A program made the position numbers and the translations under genes. The notes beneath the pieces are model-generated. The model saw only the letters and a program-made list of their open reading frames with translations, had not been told where the DNA came from and did not search any database. This document shows, one piece after another, positions 9,285-18,583 of a stretch of DNA of 64,000 bases (positions are counted from its first letter, which is position 1; the number at the start of each line of letters is the position of its first letter). Source of the stretch: Parapedobacter deserti (lineage in GTDB: Bacteria; Bacteroidota; Bacteroidia; Sphingobacteriales; Sphingobacteriaceae); assembly GCF_042646065.1 (NCBI RefSeq), contig NZ_JBHRTA010000062.1:62001-126000 (forward strand), written 5' to 3'.

Positions 9285-12200
9285 TTACGCCCCGTGGCAA
9301 TTTTTGTATTTCTTACCGCTTCCGCAAGGACAGGGGTCGTTTCTACCAACTTTCTGCTCATTGCGGATGGGTTGGGTCCGTTGAATTTCGCGCGTATCCT
9401 GAGCCGGCGCACCACCTCCAGACGCAACGAGCTCGGGTTTGGAAGTCTTTACGCGTGTTTCCTGCCTTGGCAACGGCCGCGCCTCACGAACATCCTGCGG
9501 CTGTTGGTTCGGGATTTCGCCTTTGAACAGGAAGCCAACCAGATCCTTGTTCATGTTGACCAGCATCTGTTTGAATAAATTGAAGGCTTCCATCTTATAG
9601 ATGATGATCGGATCCTTCTGCTCATATACCGCATTTTGTACAGATTGCTTCAATTCATCCATGTCCCTCAAGTGCTCTTTCCACGCTTCATCAATCAAGG
9701 CGAGCACAACCCCTTTTTCAAACGACTTAAACACTTCGGTCCCGCCTGACTCAACTGCCTTTTTCAAGTTTGTCGCCACTTGTATACCCCGTAGGCCATC
9801 AGAGAACGGGACCACAATGTTTTCAATCTGCTCCCCCCGCGTAGCGAAGACGTCTGTCAATACCGGTAGCGTTTGCTTAGCAGTGCGATTGGCTTTCTCC
9901 TGATAATAAGCACTTATCTGAGCGAAAAGCCTGTCGGTAAGCGCAGTGATATTGCTGTTTGCAAACGCTTCGGCGTCAATATCGGGATCCAAGGAGAATA
10001 TACGAATAACCTCCAATTGAAAATCTTCATAGGTGCCTGTTTCCTTATAAGTTGCCACCACGTCTTCAACCACATCAAAAATGGTATTGTTCAACTCCAC
10101 ATCAAGACGTTCGCCAAACAGAGCATTTTTACGCTTGGCATAAATTACCGTACGCTGGGAGTTCATTACGTCGTCGTATTCCAGCAGCCGCTTACGTATC
10201 CCAAAGTTATTTTCCTCCACTTTCTTTTGCGCCCGTTCAATCGACTTAGTCAGCATGCTGTGCTGCATCACCTCGCCTTCTTGAACACCCATGCGCACCA
10301 TAATGTTGGAGATCCGCTCAGATGCAAACAAGCGCATCAAGGGGTCTTCAAGCGACACGAAAAACTGGGACGAACCGGGGTCTCCTTGCCGGCCTGCACG
10401 CCCCCTCAGCTGCCGGTCTACCCGGCGTGACTCATGGCGTTCCGTGCCGATGATTGCCAAACCGCCCGCTTCTCTTACCCCCGGGCCGAGCTTGATATCC
10501 GTACCACGGCCTGCCATGTTTGTCGCAATGGTGACCATACCCGCTTGCCCAGCCTCAGCCACAATATCGGCCTCGCGTTGGTGCAGTTTTGCATTCAACA
10601 CGTTGTGTCTCACACCACGAAGTTTAAGCATGCGGCTCAACAACTCGGAAATTTCCACGGATGTGGTACCAACCAGCACAGGCCGCCCCTCTTGCGTAAG
10701 CTTATGAATTTCCTCAACGACAGCGTTGTACTTTTCGCGCGCGGTGCGGTAAATCAAATCATGCTTATCCTCGCGTTGCGTCACAACGTTAGTTGGAATC
10801 TCAACCACGTCCAGTTTATAAATTTGCCAGAGCTCACCTGCCTCCGTAATCGCTGTACCGGTCATACCTGCCAGCTTGTGATACATACGGAAATAATTTT
10901 GCAGCGTGATGGTGGCATAGGTCTGGGTGGCGTCTTCAACTTTTACATTTTCTTTCGCCTCTATGGCTTGGTGCAAGCCATCGGAATAACGACGGCCTTC
11001 CATGATCCGGCCGGTCTGTTCATCCACGATTTTGACTTTACCTTCGTCAATGATATATTCATCATCACGCTCAAACAACGTATACGCTTTGAGCAGTTGG
11101 TTGACCGAATGGATTCGTTCGGACTTGATCGAAAAATCGCGCATCAACTCTTCTTTCTTTGCTAGTCTTTCCTCGGGGCTGAGCGACGATTTCTCGATCT
11201 CGGCTACGTCAGTGCCCACGTCCGGCATAATGAAGAAATTGGGATCTTCTCCCGAAGCGGTGATCAACTCGATGCCTTTTTCCGTCAGTTCGACCTGATT
11301 GTTCTTTTCATCGATGATAAAATAAAGCTCGGCGTCTACCTTGTGCATATTCTTGCTTTGTTCCTGCAAGTAATAGTTTTCTGTTTTCTGGAGGATCTGG
11401 CGGTTGTTTCCCTCACTCAGAAATTTAATAAGCGCCTTATTTTTGGGTAACCCGCGGTGCGCACGCAAAAGCGCCAGCCCACCTCCTTCTACACCGGTAT
11501 CACCATTTGCGATAGCCCGCTTTGCCTCATTAAGCACTCCGTTGATAAACGCTTTCTGTGTGTTGACTAAGCGTTCAATGCGGGGCTTAAGCTCATAAAA
11601 TTCATGCTGATCACCGCGCGGTATTGGGCCGGAGATAATCAGCGGTGTTCGGGCATCGTCGATCAAAACCGAGTCTACCTCGTCCACCATTGCAAAGTGC
11701 AGCTTGCGCTGGACCAGCGCTTCGGGCGCCTGTGCCATATTATCGCGCAGGTAATCGAAGCCGAATTCATTATTGGTGCCAAACACGATGTCTGCCGCAT
11801 ACGCGTTGCGACGGGCCGGCGAGTTCGGTTGATGTTTATCAATACAATCAACCCGCAACCCATGGAATTCAAACAATGGTCCATTCCACTCGGAATCGCG
11901 CCGTGCGAGGTAGTCGTTTACGGTGACGATATGAACGCCTTGACCGGACAATGCATTCAGGTAGGCAGGAAGGGTACCTACTAAGGTTTTACCTTCACCA
12001 GTGGCCATTTCGGCGATTTTACCTTCATGGAGTACAATACCACCGATCAACTGCACGTCGTAGTGTATCATGTTCCATGTAACTTCGCTGCCGGCAGCTA
12101 ACCATGTATTCTTCCATATTGCCTTGTCGCCGACAATCTGCACGTTCGGTTTTGCCGCGGCGATTTCACGGTCGAAGTCCGATGCGGCTACTTCCAACTC

Positions 12201-12575
12201 CTTGTTTTCGGTAAACCGTCGGGCGGTTTCTTTTACCACGGCGAACGCTTCAGGAAGCAGTTGCAGCAGAATTTCTTCCAATTTCTGATCGCGCTCTTTC
12301 CCCAACTTGTCAACCTTATCGTAGATCGCCGTTTTTTCGGTCATATCGACCCCTTCCTGCTCCGCTTCACGCTTCAGCTCCGCAATCTCTTTGTCAATAT
12401 CAGTGAGGTATTCAGCTATGCGCTGTTTAAAATCAGCTGTCTTTGCTCGGAGTTCATCGTTTGTCAGACTTTCAAGCTTTGGATATTCCGCCTTGATTTT
12501 TTCCAACAAAGGCTGAACATGCTTGATGTCCCGTTCAGATTTGCTTCCGAATATTTTACTTAGGAATGTTAACAT
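9285..12575 (-). CDS. secA: Preprotein translocase ATPase SecA
   Basis: The motor ATPase of the Sec pathway, 1096 residues, longer than the E. coli protein (901), as is usual in Bacteroidota. It shows the first ATPase motif MATGEGKT, the DEAD-box-like VDEVDSVLIDDARTP, the second RecA-like domain with NMAGRGTDIKLG and RQLRGRAGRQGDPG, the helical scaffold region, and the C-terminal zinc motif CPCGSGKKYKNCH that contacts SecB and ribosomes. An inserted segment of roughly 110 residues follows IISGPIP (about residues 318-420); Bacteroidota SecA proteins commonly carry such an insertion. It heads the group with the SPOR protein and amidohydrolase. Confidence 0.97.
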   Translation of the reverse strand: MLTFLSKIFGSKSERDIKHVQPLLEKIKAEYPKLESLTNDELRAKTADFKQRIAEYLTDIDKEIAELKREAEQEGVDMTEKTAIYDKVDKLGKERDQKLEEILLQLLPEAFAVVKETARRFTENKELEVAASDFDREIAAAKPNVQIVGDKAIWKNTWLAAGSEVTWNMIHYDVQLIGGIVLHEGKIAEMATGEGKTLVGTLPAYLNALSGQGVHIVTVNDYLARRDSEWNGPLFEFHGLRVDCIDKHQPNSPARRNAYAADIVFGTNNEFGFDYLRDNMAQAPEALVQRKLHFAMVDEVDSVLIDDARTPLIISGPIPRGDQHEFYELKPRIERLVNTQKAFINGVLNEAKRAIANGDTGVEGGGLALLRAHRGLPKNKALIKFLSEGNNRQILQKTENYYLQEQSKNMHKVDAELYFIIDEKNNQVELTEKGIELITASGEDPNFFIMPDVGTDVAEIEKSSLSPEERLAKKEELMRDFSIKSERIHSVNQLLKAYTLFERDDEYIIDEGKVKIVDEQTGRIMEGRRYSDGLHQAIEAKENVKVEDATQTYATITLQNYFRMYHKLAGMTGTAITEAGELWQIYKLDVVEIPTNVVTQREDKHDLIYRTAREKYNAVVEEIHKLTQEGRPVLVGTTSVEISELLSRMLKLRGVRHNVLNAKLHQREADIVAEAGQAGMVTIATNMAGRGTDIKLGPGVREAGGLAIIGTERHESRRVDRQLRGRAGRQGDPGSSQFFVSLEDPLMRLFASERISNIMVRMGVQEGEVMQHSMLTKSIERAQKKVEENNFGIRKRLLEYDDVMNSQRTVIYAKRKNALFGERLDVELNNTIFDVVEDVVATYKETGTYEDFQLEVIRIFSLDPDIDAEAFANSNITALTDRLFAQISAYYQEKANRTAKQTLPVLTDVFATRGEQIENIVVPFSDGLRGIQVATNLKKAVESGGTEVFKSFEKGVVLALIDEAWKEHLRDMDELKQSVQNAVYEQKDPIIIYKMEAFNLFKQMLVNMNKDLVGFLFKGEIPNQQPQDVREARPLPRQETRVKTSKPELVASGGGAPAQDTREIQRTQPIRNEQKVGRNDPCPCGSGKKYKNCHGA

Positions 12576-12658
12576 TTTCTATCTTTTACTAGATGACGTA
12601 CCATATTGTTCAACAATAACACCAAAAAACCCCCGCGCCGCCAATATGGCATAATGGG

Positions 12659-12666
12659 CAAAGTTA
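12659..12666 (-). promoter_or_regulatory. Probable -7 element for secA
   Basis: TAACTTTG on the minus strand matches TAnnTTTG and lies about 84 nt upstream of the secA start. No good TTG partner was seen 17-20 nt further upstream, so this is only a half-supported promoter. Confidence 0.35.
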
Positions 12667-12708
12667 ATTATTAGATTTGAGAATTTGGCATACGAATGGG
12701 CCAACAGC

Positions 12709-13578
12709 TTAGGCGGAAAACAAAAACAATTCGTTGGCGGTCTGGGGTACAAGCCCTAGTTGCCATGCCTTTTCAAAAAGCGTCCGGATCGCCGCGCGTC
12801 CTTCTTCGCCGAGAGCCAGCGAATATCTATTCACATAAAGCTCGATGTGCTTATACATGACCGCTTCGCTCATCTCCTGCGCATGCGAACGGACAAAATC
12901 GATACTCGACTTAGGATTAGCAAACGCATATTCCACGCTCCGACGGATCGCGGTATCAACTCGGTGCTTCACCTCGTCAGGCAGTCCCCGTTTGACGACA
13001 ATGCCCCCCAATGGGATGGGAGCGCTGGCCATTTTTTCCCAGAAATCGCCCAAATCGACCACCTGGTATAGTCCTTTATTTTGAAAGGTAAACCGGTTTT
13101 CATGGATAATCAGACCGAGATCAATCCGCTCATCCAGCAACGCCTGTTCAATGTCCGAAAACAATAGCTCATGTCTATTAGTCAACCCGGGGTATGCCAA
13201 CCCTAACAAAAAATTTGCTGTCGTATACTTCCCCGGAATCCCTACCTTCAACTCACTGCCGCTTACCGTCCATTGATCACTGGCGTACGCCAATTGCTCC
13301 GCTAACCCCTTTTGCTTGCAAATCAGGAGAGGTCCGACACCAAACCCCAGTGCGCTGCCTGCGTTTAACAGCACATAGTCTTCCACTGCAAAGGCATAAG
13401 CATGATAACTGAGTTTGGTGACATCCAATTCACCGTTGAACGCCTTCTGATTTAGCGTCTCGACATCCTCATAATATACATCGAAATTTAGTCCCTCGGT
13501 ATCTATCTTGCGATGAATTAACGCATCGAAAATAAACGTGTCGTTGGGACAGGGCGAAAATCCAAGCGTCAGTTTCAT
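12709..13578 (-). CDS. mqnD: 1,4-dihydroxy-6-naphthoate synthase (MqnD)
   Basis: Catalyses a step of the futalosine route to menaquinone, from cyclic dehypoxanthine futalosine to dihydroxynaphthoate. The sequence begins MKLTLGFSPCPNDTFIFDAL and continues with VYYEDVETLN, KLSYHAYAF and GFGVGPLL, characteristic of MqnD/MqnA-type periplasmic-binding-fold enzymes. I choose the ATG at 13578 over one 33 nt upstream: it starts directly at the conserved block and overlaps the preceding stop as ATGA. This gives 289 residues, close to the family norm. Other futalosine-route genes are not in the window. Confidence 0.88.
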   Translation of the reverse strand: MKLTLGFSPCPNDTFIFDALIHRKIDTEGLNFDVYYEDVETLNQKAFNGELDVTKLSYHAYAFAVEDYVLLNAGSALGFGVGPLLICKQKGLAEQLAYASDQWTVSGSELKVGIPGKYTTANFLLGLAYPGLTNRHELLFSDIEQALLDERIDLGLIIHENRFTFQNKGLYQVVDLGDFWEKMASAPIPLGGIVVKRGLPDEVKHRVDTAIRRSVEYAFANPKSSIDFVRSHAQEMSEAVMYKHIELYVNRYSLALGEEGRAAIRTLFEKAWQLGLVPQTANELFLFSA

Positions 13579-13841
13579 TCCAGAGACAAATTCTGTGTAA
13601 AAATCAACCACAATGCTGCCGCAAAGGTAATCAACACAACGCCATGGGCACTCTTCTCAAGCGTATTCCGATAGAAGAACCGTACAAGTAGCAGGTTTAT
13701 GAGCGCTGAGACGGCGTATAAACCCAAGGGCCTGACACCGATCGTTATAGCCAATGGTGGGGTAAGCAACATGATGAAATATGCGATGGACGGAGCCAAC
13801 AGTCCGATGATTGAACCAAATAAAAAAGAATTTTTCTTCAC
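13575..13841 (-). CDS. Small membrane protein of unknown function
   Basis: Not recognised. From a GTG at 13841, 11 nt after the surE stop codon, it gives 88 residues (KKNSFLFGSII...) with three likely membrane helices: about residues 6-26, 31-54 and 65-83. An ATG at 13895 is possible but would overlap surE by 44 bp in another frame. It sits between surE and mqnD, overlapping mqnD by ATGA, so it is probably translated as part of that operon. The good fit of stop and start with its neighbours is the main reason to call it real. Confidence 0.6.
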   Translation of the reverse strand: MKKNSFLFGSIIGLLAPSIAYFIMLLTPPLAITIGVRPLGLYAVSALINLLLVRFFYRNTLEKSAHGVVLITFAAALWLIFTQNLSLE

Positions 13842-13851
13842 TTCAATAAAA

Positions 13852-14628
13852 TCAATCGGTTTTAAAGTCCCAGGAGTTGAGTATAGGTATGGCATGATGA
13901 GCAGTCATATCAAATTGAACGGGCACCACGGAGACAAAACCATTTTGCAGGGCCCATACATCCGTGTCTTCACCTTTGTCGCGCAGCTGAAATACGCCGG
14001 TAAGCCAATAATAACCTCGGTTGCTGGGATCGCGCCGTTCATCAAATTCTTCGGCCCACTTGGCATCAGCTTGGCGGCAGACCTTTATTCCCTTGATTCG
14101 ATCTACTTTCGGGAAGTTAACGTTAAGCAGCGTACCCTTGGGTAGTCCGTTTGTCAAAACCTGCTCCGTAAGCTGCCGTACATAAGGTCTGCATTGCGAA
14201 AAATCTGCATCGAACTCTAGATCATCGTAGGAAAACCCAATGGAAGGAATGTCTTCGATGGCCCCTTCAACCGCAGCAGACATGGTACCCGAGTAAAGCA
14301 CATTGATTGAGTTGTTAAGCCCGTGATTGATACCCGACACACAGATGTCAGGCTTCCTTCCTTTGAATACCTTGTTTACTGCCAGTTTCACGCAGTCTAC
14401 CGGTGTCCCTGAACATTTGTACATTTCTACCTCCGGATAAATATAAATCCGGTCAATGCGTAAGGGTTTACCTATGGTTATGGCATGTCCGGTGCCGGAT
14501 TGAGGCCCTTCCGGTGCGACCACGGTTACATCGCCTATCTTTTGCATTTCCTCAATCAATACCTTGATGCCTGGCGCGGTAATTCCATCGTCATTGACAA
14601 CGAGAATTGCAGGTCGTTTTTTAACCAT
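13852..14628 (-). CDS. surE: 5'/3'-nucleotidase SurE
   Basis: A 258-residue nucleoside-monophosphate phosphatase of the stationary-phase survival family. The metal-binding start ILVVNDDGITAPGI, the motif VVAPEGPQSGTGHAIT, and the core VSGINHGLNNSINVLYSGT are all present. It probably removes phosphate from 5'- or 3'-nucleotides in the cytoplasm. It is first of three tightly packed genes with the small membrane protein and mqnD. Confidence 0.95.
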   Translation of the reverse strand: MVKKRPAILVVNDDGITAPGIKVLIEEMQKIGDVTVVAPEGPQSGTGHAITIGKPLRIDRIYIYPEVEMYKCSGTPVDCVKLAVNKVFKGRKPDICVSGINHGLNNSINVLYSGTMSAAVEGAIEDIPSIGFSYDDLEFDADFSQCRPYVRQLTEQVLTNGLPKGTLLNVNFPKVDRIKGIKVCRQADAKWAEEFDERRDPSNRGYYWLTGVFQLRDKGEDTDVWALQNGFVSVVPVQFDMTAHHAIPILNSWDFKTD

Positions 14629-14654
14629 GGGCCTAAGTTAATAAGAAAAACTAA

Positions 14655-14697
14655 GTTAAAAGAAAAAGCGCCGCCGACAATCACCGGCGACGCTTCT
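14655..14697 (-). terminator. Rho-independent terminator after the CsbD gene
   Basis: On the minus strand an 11-bp stem, AAGCGTCGCCG pairing with CGGCGGCGCTT with one G-U, closes an 8-nt loop and is followed by TTTCTTTT. It lies 17 nt beyond the stop of the CsbD-like gene and upstream of surE. Confidence 0.75.
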
Positions 14698-14713
14698 TCT
14701 AAACTTTGCGTCA

Positions 14714-14899
14714 TTATAACGAATTTAGCCAATCGACCACCTCGTCACGTGCCTTTCCCGTCTTTCTTTGGATGCGACCGATCAACTCATCTTCCTGCCC
14801 TTCTTCGTACAGCAGGTCATCATCCGTCAAATCTGCGTATTGCTGCTTAGCTTTTCCTTTAAGCTCGTTCCAGTTTCCTTTTAACTTCAAGTTGCTCAT
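14714..14899 (-). CDS. CsbD family stress protein
   Basis: A 61-residue hydrophilic protein starting MSNLKLKGNWNELKGKAKQQ, with YADLTDDDL in the middle and a C-terminal GKARDEVVDWL. This is the CsbD pattern. CsbD-like proteins accumulate in general stress in many bacteria, but their molecular role is unknown. The ATG at 14899 opens the conserved part; a longer frame upstream adds 26 residues that do not fit the family. The gene is flanked by hairpin terminators on both sides and so is its own transcription unit. Confidence 0.85.
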   Translation of the reverse strand: MSNLKLKGNWNELKGKAKQQYADLTDDDLLYEEGQEDELIGRIQRKTGKARDEVVDWLNSL

Positions 14900-14961
14900 A
14901 ATAATTCGTGTTAAGTGATTACTAAACAACAAACAACCACGCAGCACAAAAGTTTGAAAAC

Positions 14962-15000
14962 AAAGAGAGACGGCCACCTTTATGGGGTGGCCGTCTCTTT
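14962..15000 (-). terminator. Strong hairpin terminator after the OmpA-family gene
   Basis: A perfect 12-bp stem, GAGACGGCCACC with GGTGGCCGTCTC, closes a 7-nt loop. It is followed on the minus strand by TCTTTGTTTT and on the plus strand by TTT, so it may work in both directions. It lies 30 nt after the stop of the OmpA-family gene. Confidence 0.85.
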
Positions 15001-15029
15001 ACTCAGCAATTGTTTGAAGAACTAATTGC

Positions 15030-16457
15030 CTATTTTCCTGTTTTGATTTCAACACGACGGTTAAGAACGCGGCCTTCCTCAGTTGCGTTAGATGCTATCG
15101 GAGCTGATTCACCGAAAGCCTGAACGTTGACCTTAGCAGCGTCTACGCCAGAGTTAACCAAGTATTGCTTTACAGAGTTAGCGCGATCGCGAGACAAGTT
15201 CAAGTTGTAAGCCTCAGAACCTTCAGATGACGCATGGCCATCCAATGTTACAGTTGCGCCAGTTTCACGCAGTTCGGACGACAGCCGATCAAGAATTGAG
15301 TAAGACTCAGTCTTCAATACAGAGCTGTCGAATTCAAACTGAATATTCTGATAAGTACCTGTCACAGCCCTTTCTTGAGGCTCAGGGAATTTGATAGGGC
15401 AACCAGCACCGTCAACCTGAGTACCGGCAGGCGTTCCCGGGCACTTGTCGAATTTATCAGATACACCGTCACCGTCTTCGTCACGGCTCAATTCATCAAC
15501 CAAACCTTCTAAAGTAGATACGCGTTGCTTCAATGCTTCAAGCTCGTTGCGCAATGAAGGATCTTTCAACTCGTCATACAAAGAAGATACAGGATTGTGC
15601 CAAGTCAAGTCGCGTTTTGAAGCAGAGCCCAACGAGAATTCCAATCCAGCATAGGTGTAAGAGAACTTGTCGTTAGTCGCTTTTTGTACAAAGCTGCCGT
15701 TGTTATAAGTACCAACCGGACCGTACAATGCTTTGTCATCAACAAAGTTCATTGTGTAACCCAAGTTCAATGCCACGCGGTCAGACAATTTGAATTTTAA
15801 ACCAACTCCAACAGGAATATTGGTTGCTCTTTTGAAATCCCTGTCGCCGGTCAATTCAGCACCGTCGCCACGTTCCTGACCCCAGTTGCCGCCATTGTCC
15901 CATGCACCTGCGGAGCCCTCAGCGTCCGTATAAAGTACAGGGTTGAAAGCGAGCATACCGATACCAACGCTAGCATAAAAGTTCACTGCATTTTCACGAC
16001 GCAGGAAATCGATAGTAGCCAATTGGAATACACCGTTTAAGCTAGCATTATACTGAACTGAGGTTTCTGCAGACTCGTACCCTGCTGGGTCAGCAGCCGG
16101 AGCAGGTGAACCCCATGGTGCGATAAAAGTTTTCGCTCCTCCTTCGTTATGCGCGAAAATACGTCCGCGGTTAACAGCTCCTTCCAATCCAAACCAGCTT
16201 GAAAACTGCTTACGAACTGAAACGCCATAATATTCACGCAGCTTGTACTCGAAATAATTTACTTCTTTTCCAAATGAATTGGAGCCGCCGATGATTACTG
16301 ACGGTGTAGTAAAACCACCATTGACACCGATCGTCCACGTCCTGTACTGGGATCTTCCTCCAAATACAGTCGGCTCCTGTGCCTGTGCTGTTTCAGCCAA
16401 TCCTAAGGCTGCTACCAGCGAGCAAGCAACTGCCGTTTTGATTGTAGAATAATTCAT
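15030..16457 (-). CDS. OmpA family outer-membrane protein
   Basis: A 475-residue outer-membrane protein. It has a signal peptide (about residues 1-25, ending ETAQAQ), an N-terminal beta-barrel region of about 300 residues, and a coiled-coil-like stretch (ELEALKQRVSTLEGLVDEL). A thrombospondin type 3-like calcium repeat follows (DEDGDGVSDKFDKCP), then a C-terminal OmpA peptidoglycan-binding domain (FEFDSSVLK, LDGHASSEGS, LNLSRDRANSV, GRVLNRRVEIK). I choose the ATG at 16457, which begins at the signal peptide. The longer frame to 16544 would run through the promoter at 16506-16536. Excellent promoter and terminator suggest high expression. Confidence 0.92.
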   Translation of the reverse strand: MNYSTIKTAVACSLVAALGLAETAQAQEPTVFGGRSQYRTWTIGVNGGFTTPSVIIGGSNSFGKEVNYFEYKLREYYGVSVRKQFSSWFGLEGAVNRGRIFAHNEGGAKTFIAPWGSPAPAADPAGYESAETSVQYNASLNGVFQLATIDFLRRENAVNFYASVGIGMLAFNPVLYTDAEGSAGAWDNGGNWGQERGDGAELTGDRDFKRATNIPVGVGLKFKLSDRVALNLGYTMNFVDDKALYGPVGTYNNGSFVQKATNDKFSYTYAGLEFSLGSASKRDLTWHNPVSSLYDELKDPSLRNELEALKQRVSTLEGLVDELSRDEDGDGVSDKFDKCPGTPAGTQVDGAGCPIKFPEPQERAVTGTYQNIQFEFDSSVLKTESYSILDRLSSELRETGATVTLDGHASSEGSEAYNLNLSRDRANSVKQYLVNSGVDAAKVNVQAFGESAPIASNATEEGRVLNRRVEIKTGK

Positions 16458-16505
16458 ACTCTTGTTTTTTTTAAGGTTAAAAATTTTTAATTGTCTAATT
16501 TTTCG

Positions 16506-16536
16506 CAAAAATAACCAATAGTTTGATTCACGCAAC
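16506..16536 (-). promoter_or_regulatory. Strong promoter for the OmpA-family gene
   Basis: TGTTG (TTG at 16533-16535) is separated by exactly 19 nt from TATTTTTG (16506-16513), a full match to the Bacteroidota -33/-7 consensus. It leaves a leader of about 45 nt before the ATG at 16457. Confidence 0.75.
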
Positions 16537-16864
16537 ATTTGCAAATACTATTCCAGTTTTTCTTGATTTCTTGATTTTCCAAAAAAATAACGCCAAAATA
16601 GGCCAAAACATCATAAAAAATCAACTCATCAACCTGTCTAACAGCCGATTACACACTCTAAGGCATCTTGAAACGTGACCGCTCACGAAATTTCAATGAC
16701 CTTTGCTCACTTAAAAAGCTCCCGAAATATTTCTAGGCTACACATTGCGCTCCGCTTCCCAGCATGTCCATTTTAATGGTCAGTCTGGCAAAAACGATGT
16801 AAAGCTACAGATTAAACACCTGGTTTCCTACTAAACAACGTATTATTTAAAAACCGCTTCAAAT
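16537..16864. other. Non-coding gap between OmpA-family promoter and phosphate transporter
   Basis: About 330 bp without a credible reading frame. It is AT-rich near both ends. I see no tRNA, no known small RNA, and no clear hairpin terminator for the pit gene that ends at 16865. Confidence 0.5.
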
Positions 16865-17875
16865 TTAAAAAATATAATGTATCATAGTATACATAGCTCC
16901 TGCTAAGATAGCCGAAACCGGAATTGTGAGCACCCATGCCCATAGCAAACTGATGGTAACTCCCCATCGCACCGCTGAAACGCGTTTTACCACACCCACT
17001 CCTATGATCGAACCGGTGATGGTATGCGTAGTAGACACCGGGATTCCAAAATGTTCAGTAATGCCCAAGGTAAGTGCCCCCGCTGTTTCCGCTCCAACCC
17101 CTTCAAGGGCATTCACCTTGGTGATTTTGGTACCCATTGTCTTTACGATTTTCCAGCCGCCACTCATGGTGCCTAAAGCAATAGCAGAGTAACACGTCAA
17201 AGGTATCCATTCGGGCATAGGATCGCCCGATTGCAGATAACCACCAGCAACCATAGCCACGAAAATAATCCCCATTACTTTTTGGGCGTCATTCCCTCCA
17301 TGGGCAAAACTCAACGCCGCCGAAGAGACAAGTTGCAGTTTCCTAAACCACCATTCGGCAACGGATGGCTTCGCTCTCCTGGAAATGTTGATAATCACCA
17401 ACGTAATTGTAATAGCGATGACCATACCGATCAGTGGCGCCAATACAATGAAGGAAATAATTGTTAACGTCGCATTCAGATTTATCGCTCCAATAACACC
17501 GTCGCCCAATATAAACGCATGTGTCATCCCTGCACCCGCAAACCCGCCGATCAATGTATGGGAAGAGCTCGAGGGAACACCATAGTACCAGGTAAACAGG
17601 TTCCAACCGATAGCTGCCATCAATCCTGCAAAAATCACTTCAAGGGTAATATACTCCTCCAAAACGGTTTTTGCAACGGTGTTTGCCACCTTATGATCGG
17701 TAAAGTAGAAGTAAGCTGCAAAATTGAAAGCCGCCGCCCACAACACCGCTTGAAAAGGCGACAGCACTTTCGTGGAAACAATAGTGGCAATGGAGTTTGC
17801 CGCATCGTGAAAACCATTGATATAGTCGAACGCGATAGCAAGGATAATGACAATAACCAATAGTGTCGTGAGCAT
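16865..17875 (-). CDS. Inorganic phosphate transporter, PiT family
   Basis: A 336-residue membrane permease with about ten hydrophobic segments. The two PiT signature repeats are visible: GFHDAANSIATIVST near residue 21 and FAHGGNDAQKVMG near 195. It imports phosphate, usually as a metal-phosphate complex, driven by protons or sodium. It follows the DUF47 gene by 15 bp and forms the usual DUF47-Pit pair. A PhoR-like kinase gene lies just upstream. Confidence 0.93.
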   Translation of the reverse strand: MLTTLLVIVIILAIAFDYINGFHDAANSIATIVSTKVLSPFQAVLWAAAFNFAAYFYFTDHKVANTVAKTVLEEYITLEVIFAGLMAAIGWNLFTWYYGVPSSSSHTLIGGFAGAGMTHAFILGDGVIGAINLNATLTIISFIVLAPLIGMVIAITITLVIINISRRAKPSVAEWWFRKLQLVSSAALSFAHGGNDAQKVMGIIFVAMVAGGYLQSGDPMPEWIPLTCYSAIALGTMSGGWKIVKTMGTKITKVNALEGVGAETAGALTLGITEHFGIPVSTTHTITGSIIGVGVVKRVSAVRWGVTISLLWAWVLTIPVSAILAGAMYTMIHYIF

Positions 17876-17890
17876 ATGCGCGGTATTGAA

Positions 17891-18538
17891 TTAGGCGTTC
17901 TTCACGAGAATGCTCTCCAGCACGTTGGCCACGTCCTCGCATTTATCGGTAGCGGTTTCCATGGCAGAGAGCACCTCTTTGTACTTAATAAGCGTAATTG
18001 CATCCTTTTCGAATTCGAACAGTTCTCCTACGGCCTTATCAAAGATGTAATCTGCTTTATTTTCAATGCTATTGATGCGTACACAAGAATCCGTGATATT
18101 CCGGATATTTTTGAGGTTGCGCAATTCGTGCACGGCCTTCGCGACATCTTCAGTAGCTTCAAGTATCAGATCTGCCATCTCGATAATCGGATCCGTTATC
18201 CGCTCCACCTTATAGAGGTCGATACGGTTAGATGCCCCATGTATGAAATCAGCCACATCGTCGAGCGAACTTGTCAATGTATGGATGTCCTCACGGTCAA
18301 ATGGCGTGATAAAATTTTTGCCTAATTCTAAGTGAATCTGATGAGAAATATCATCCCCACGGTGTTCCAGGTCTTCGATCCTTATACAGAGTTCTTTCCG
18401 ATTGCTTGCATCCGGTAAATTTACCAATGCTTTCAATAACTTCGCCATCTCAATGAGATTGCTACTAGCTTGCTCAAACAATGGAAAAAATTTCTTGTCT
18501 TTGGGAACGAAATATTGAAATATGCTATTGAGCGACAT
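17891..18538 (-). CDS. DUF47/PhoU-like accessory protein of the phosphate transporter
   Basis: A 215-residue helical protein with the DUF47 (PhoU-like) wording: FIPPFDRED-type segment FITPFDREDIHTL, then DDVADFIHGASNRIDLY, and repeated ExxxD helices. DUF47 proteins pair with PiT permeases and are thought to control them, as PhoU does for Pst. It starts 88 bp after the kinase gene and has its own promoter with 11-bp-spaced repeats. Confidence 0.9.
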   Translation of the reverse strand: MSLNSIFQYFVPKDKKFFPLFEQASSNLIEMAKLLKALVNLPDASNRKELCIRIEDLEHRGDDISHQIHLELGKNFITPFDREDIHTLTSSLDDVADFIHGASNRIDLYKVERITDPIIEMADLILEATEDVAKAVHELRNLKNIRNITDSCVRINSIENKADYIFDKAVGELFEFEKDAITLIKYKEVLSAMETATDKCEDVANVLESILVKNA

Positions 18539-18555
18539 AGGGCATTTATTTCTTA

Positions 18556-18583
18556 CAAAAATATGATGTAAATGTTAATTCAA
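18556..18583 (-). promoter_or_regulatory. Promoter of the DUF47-pit operon
   Basis: TTG (18581-18583) and TATTTTTG (18556-18563) on the minus strand with 17 nt between. The leader to the start at 18538 is short, about 12-15 nt. The TTG element sits between two copies of TTAACA, as described in the next entry. Confidence 0.55.

Noticed and set aside
13699..14145. 148-codon plus-strand frame opposite surE and the small membrane protein
   Set aside because: It lies wholly antisense to surE and the membrane protein gene, and shows no recognisable domain.
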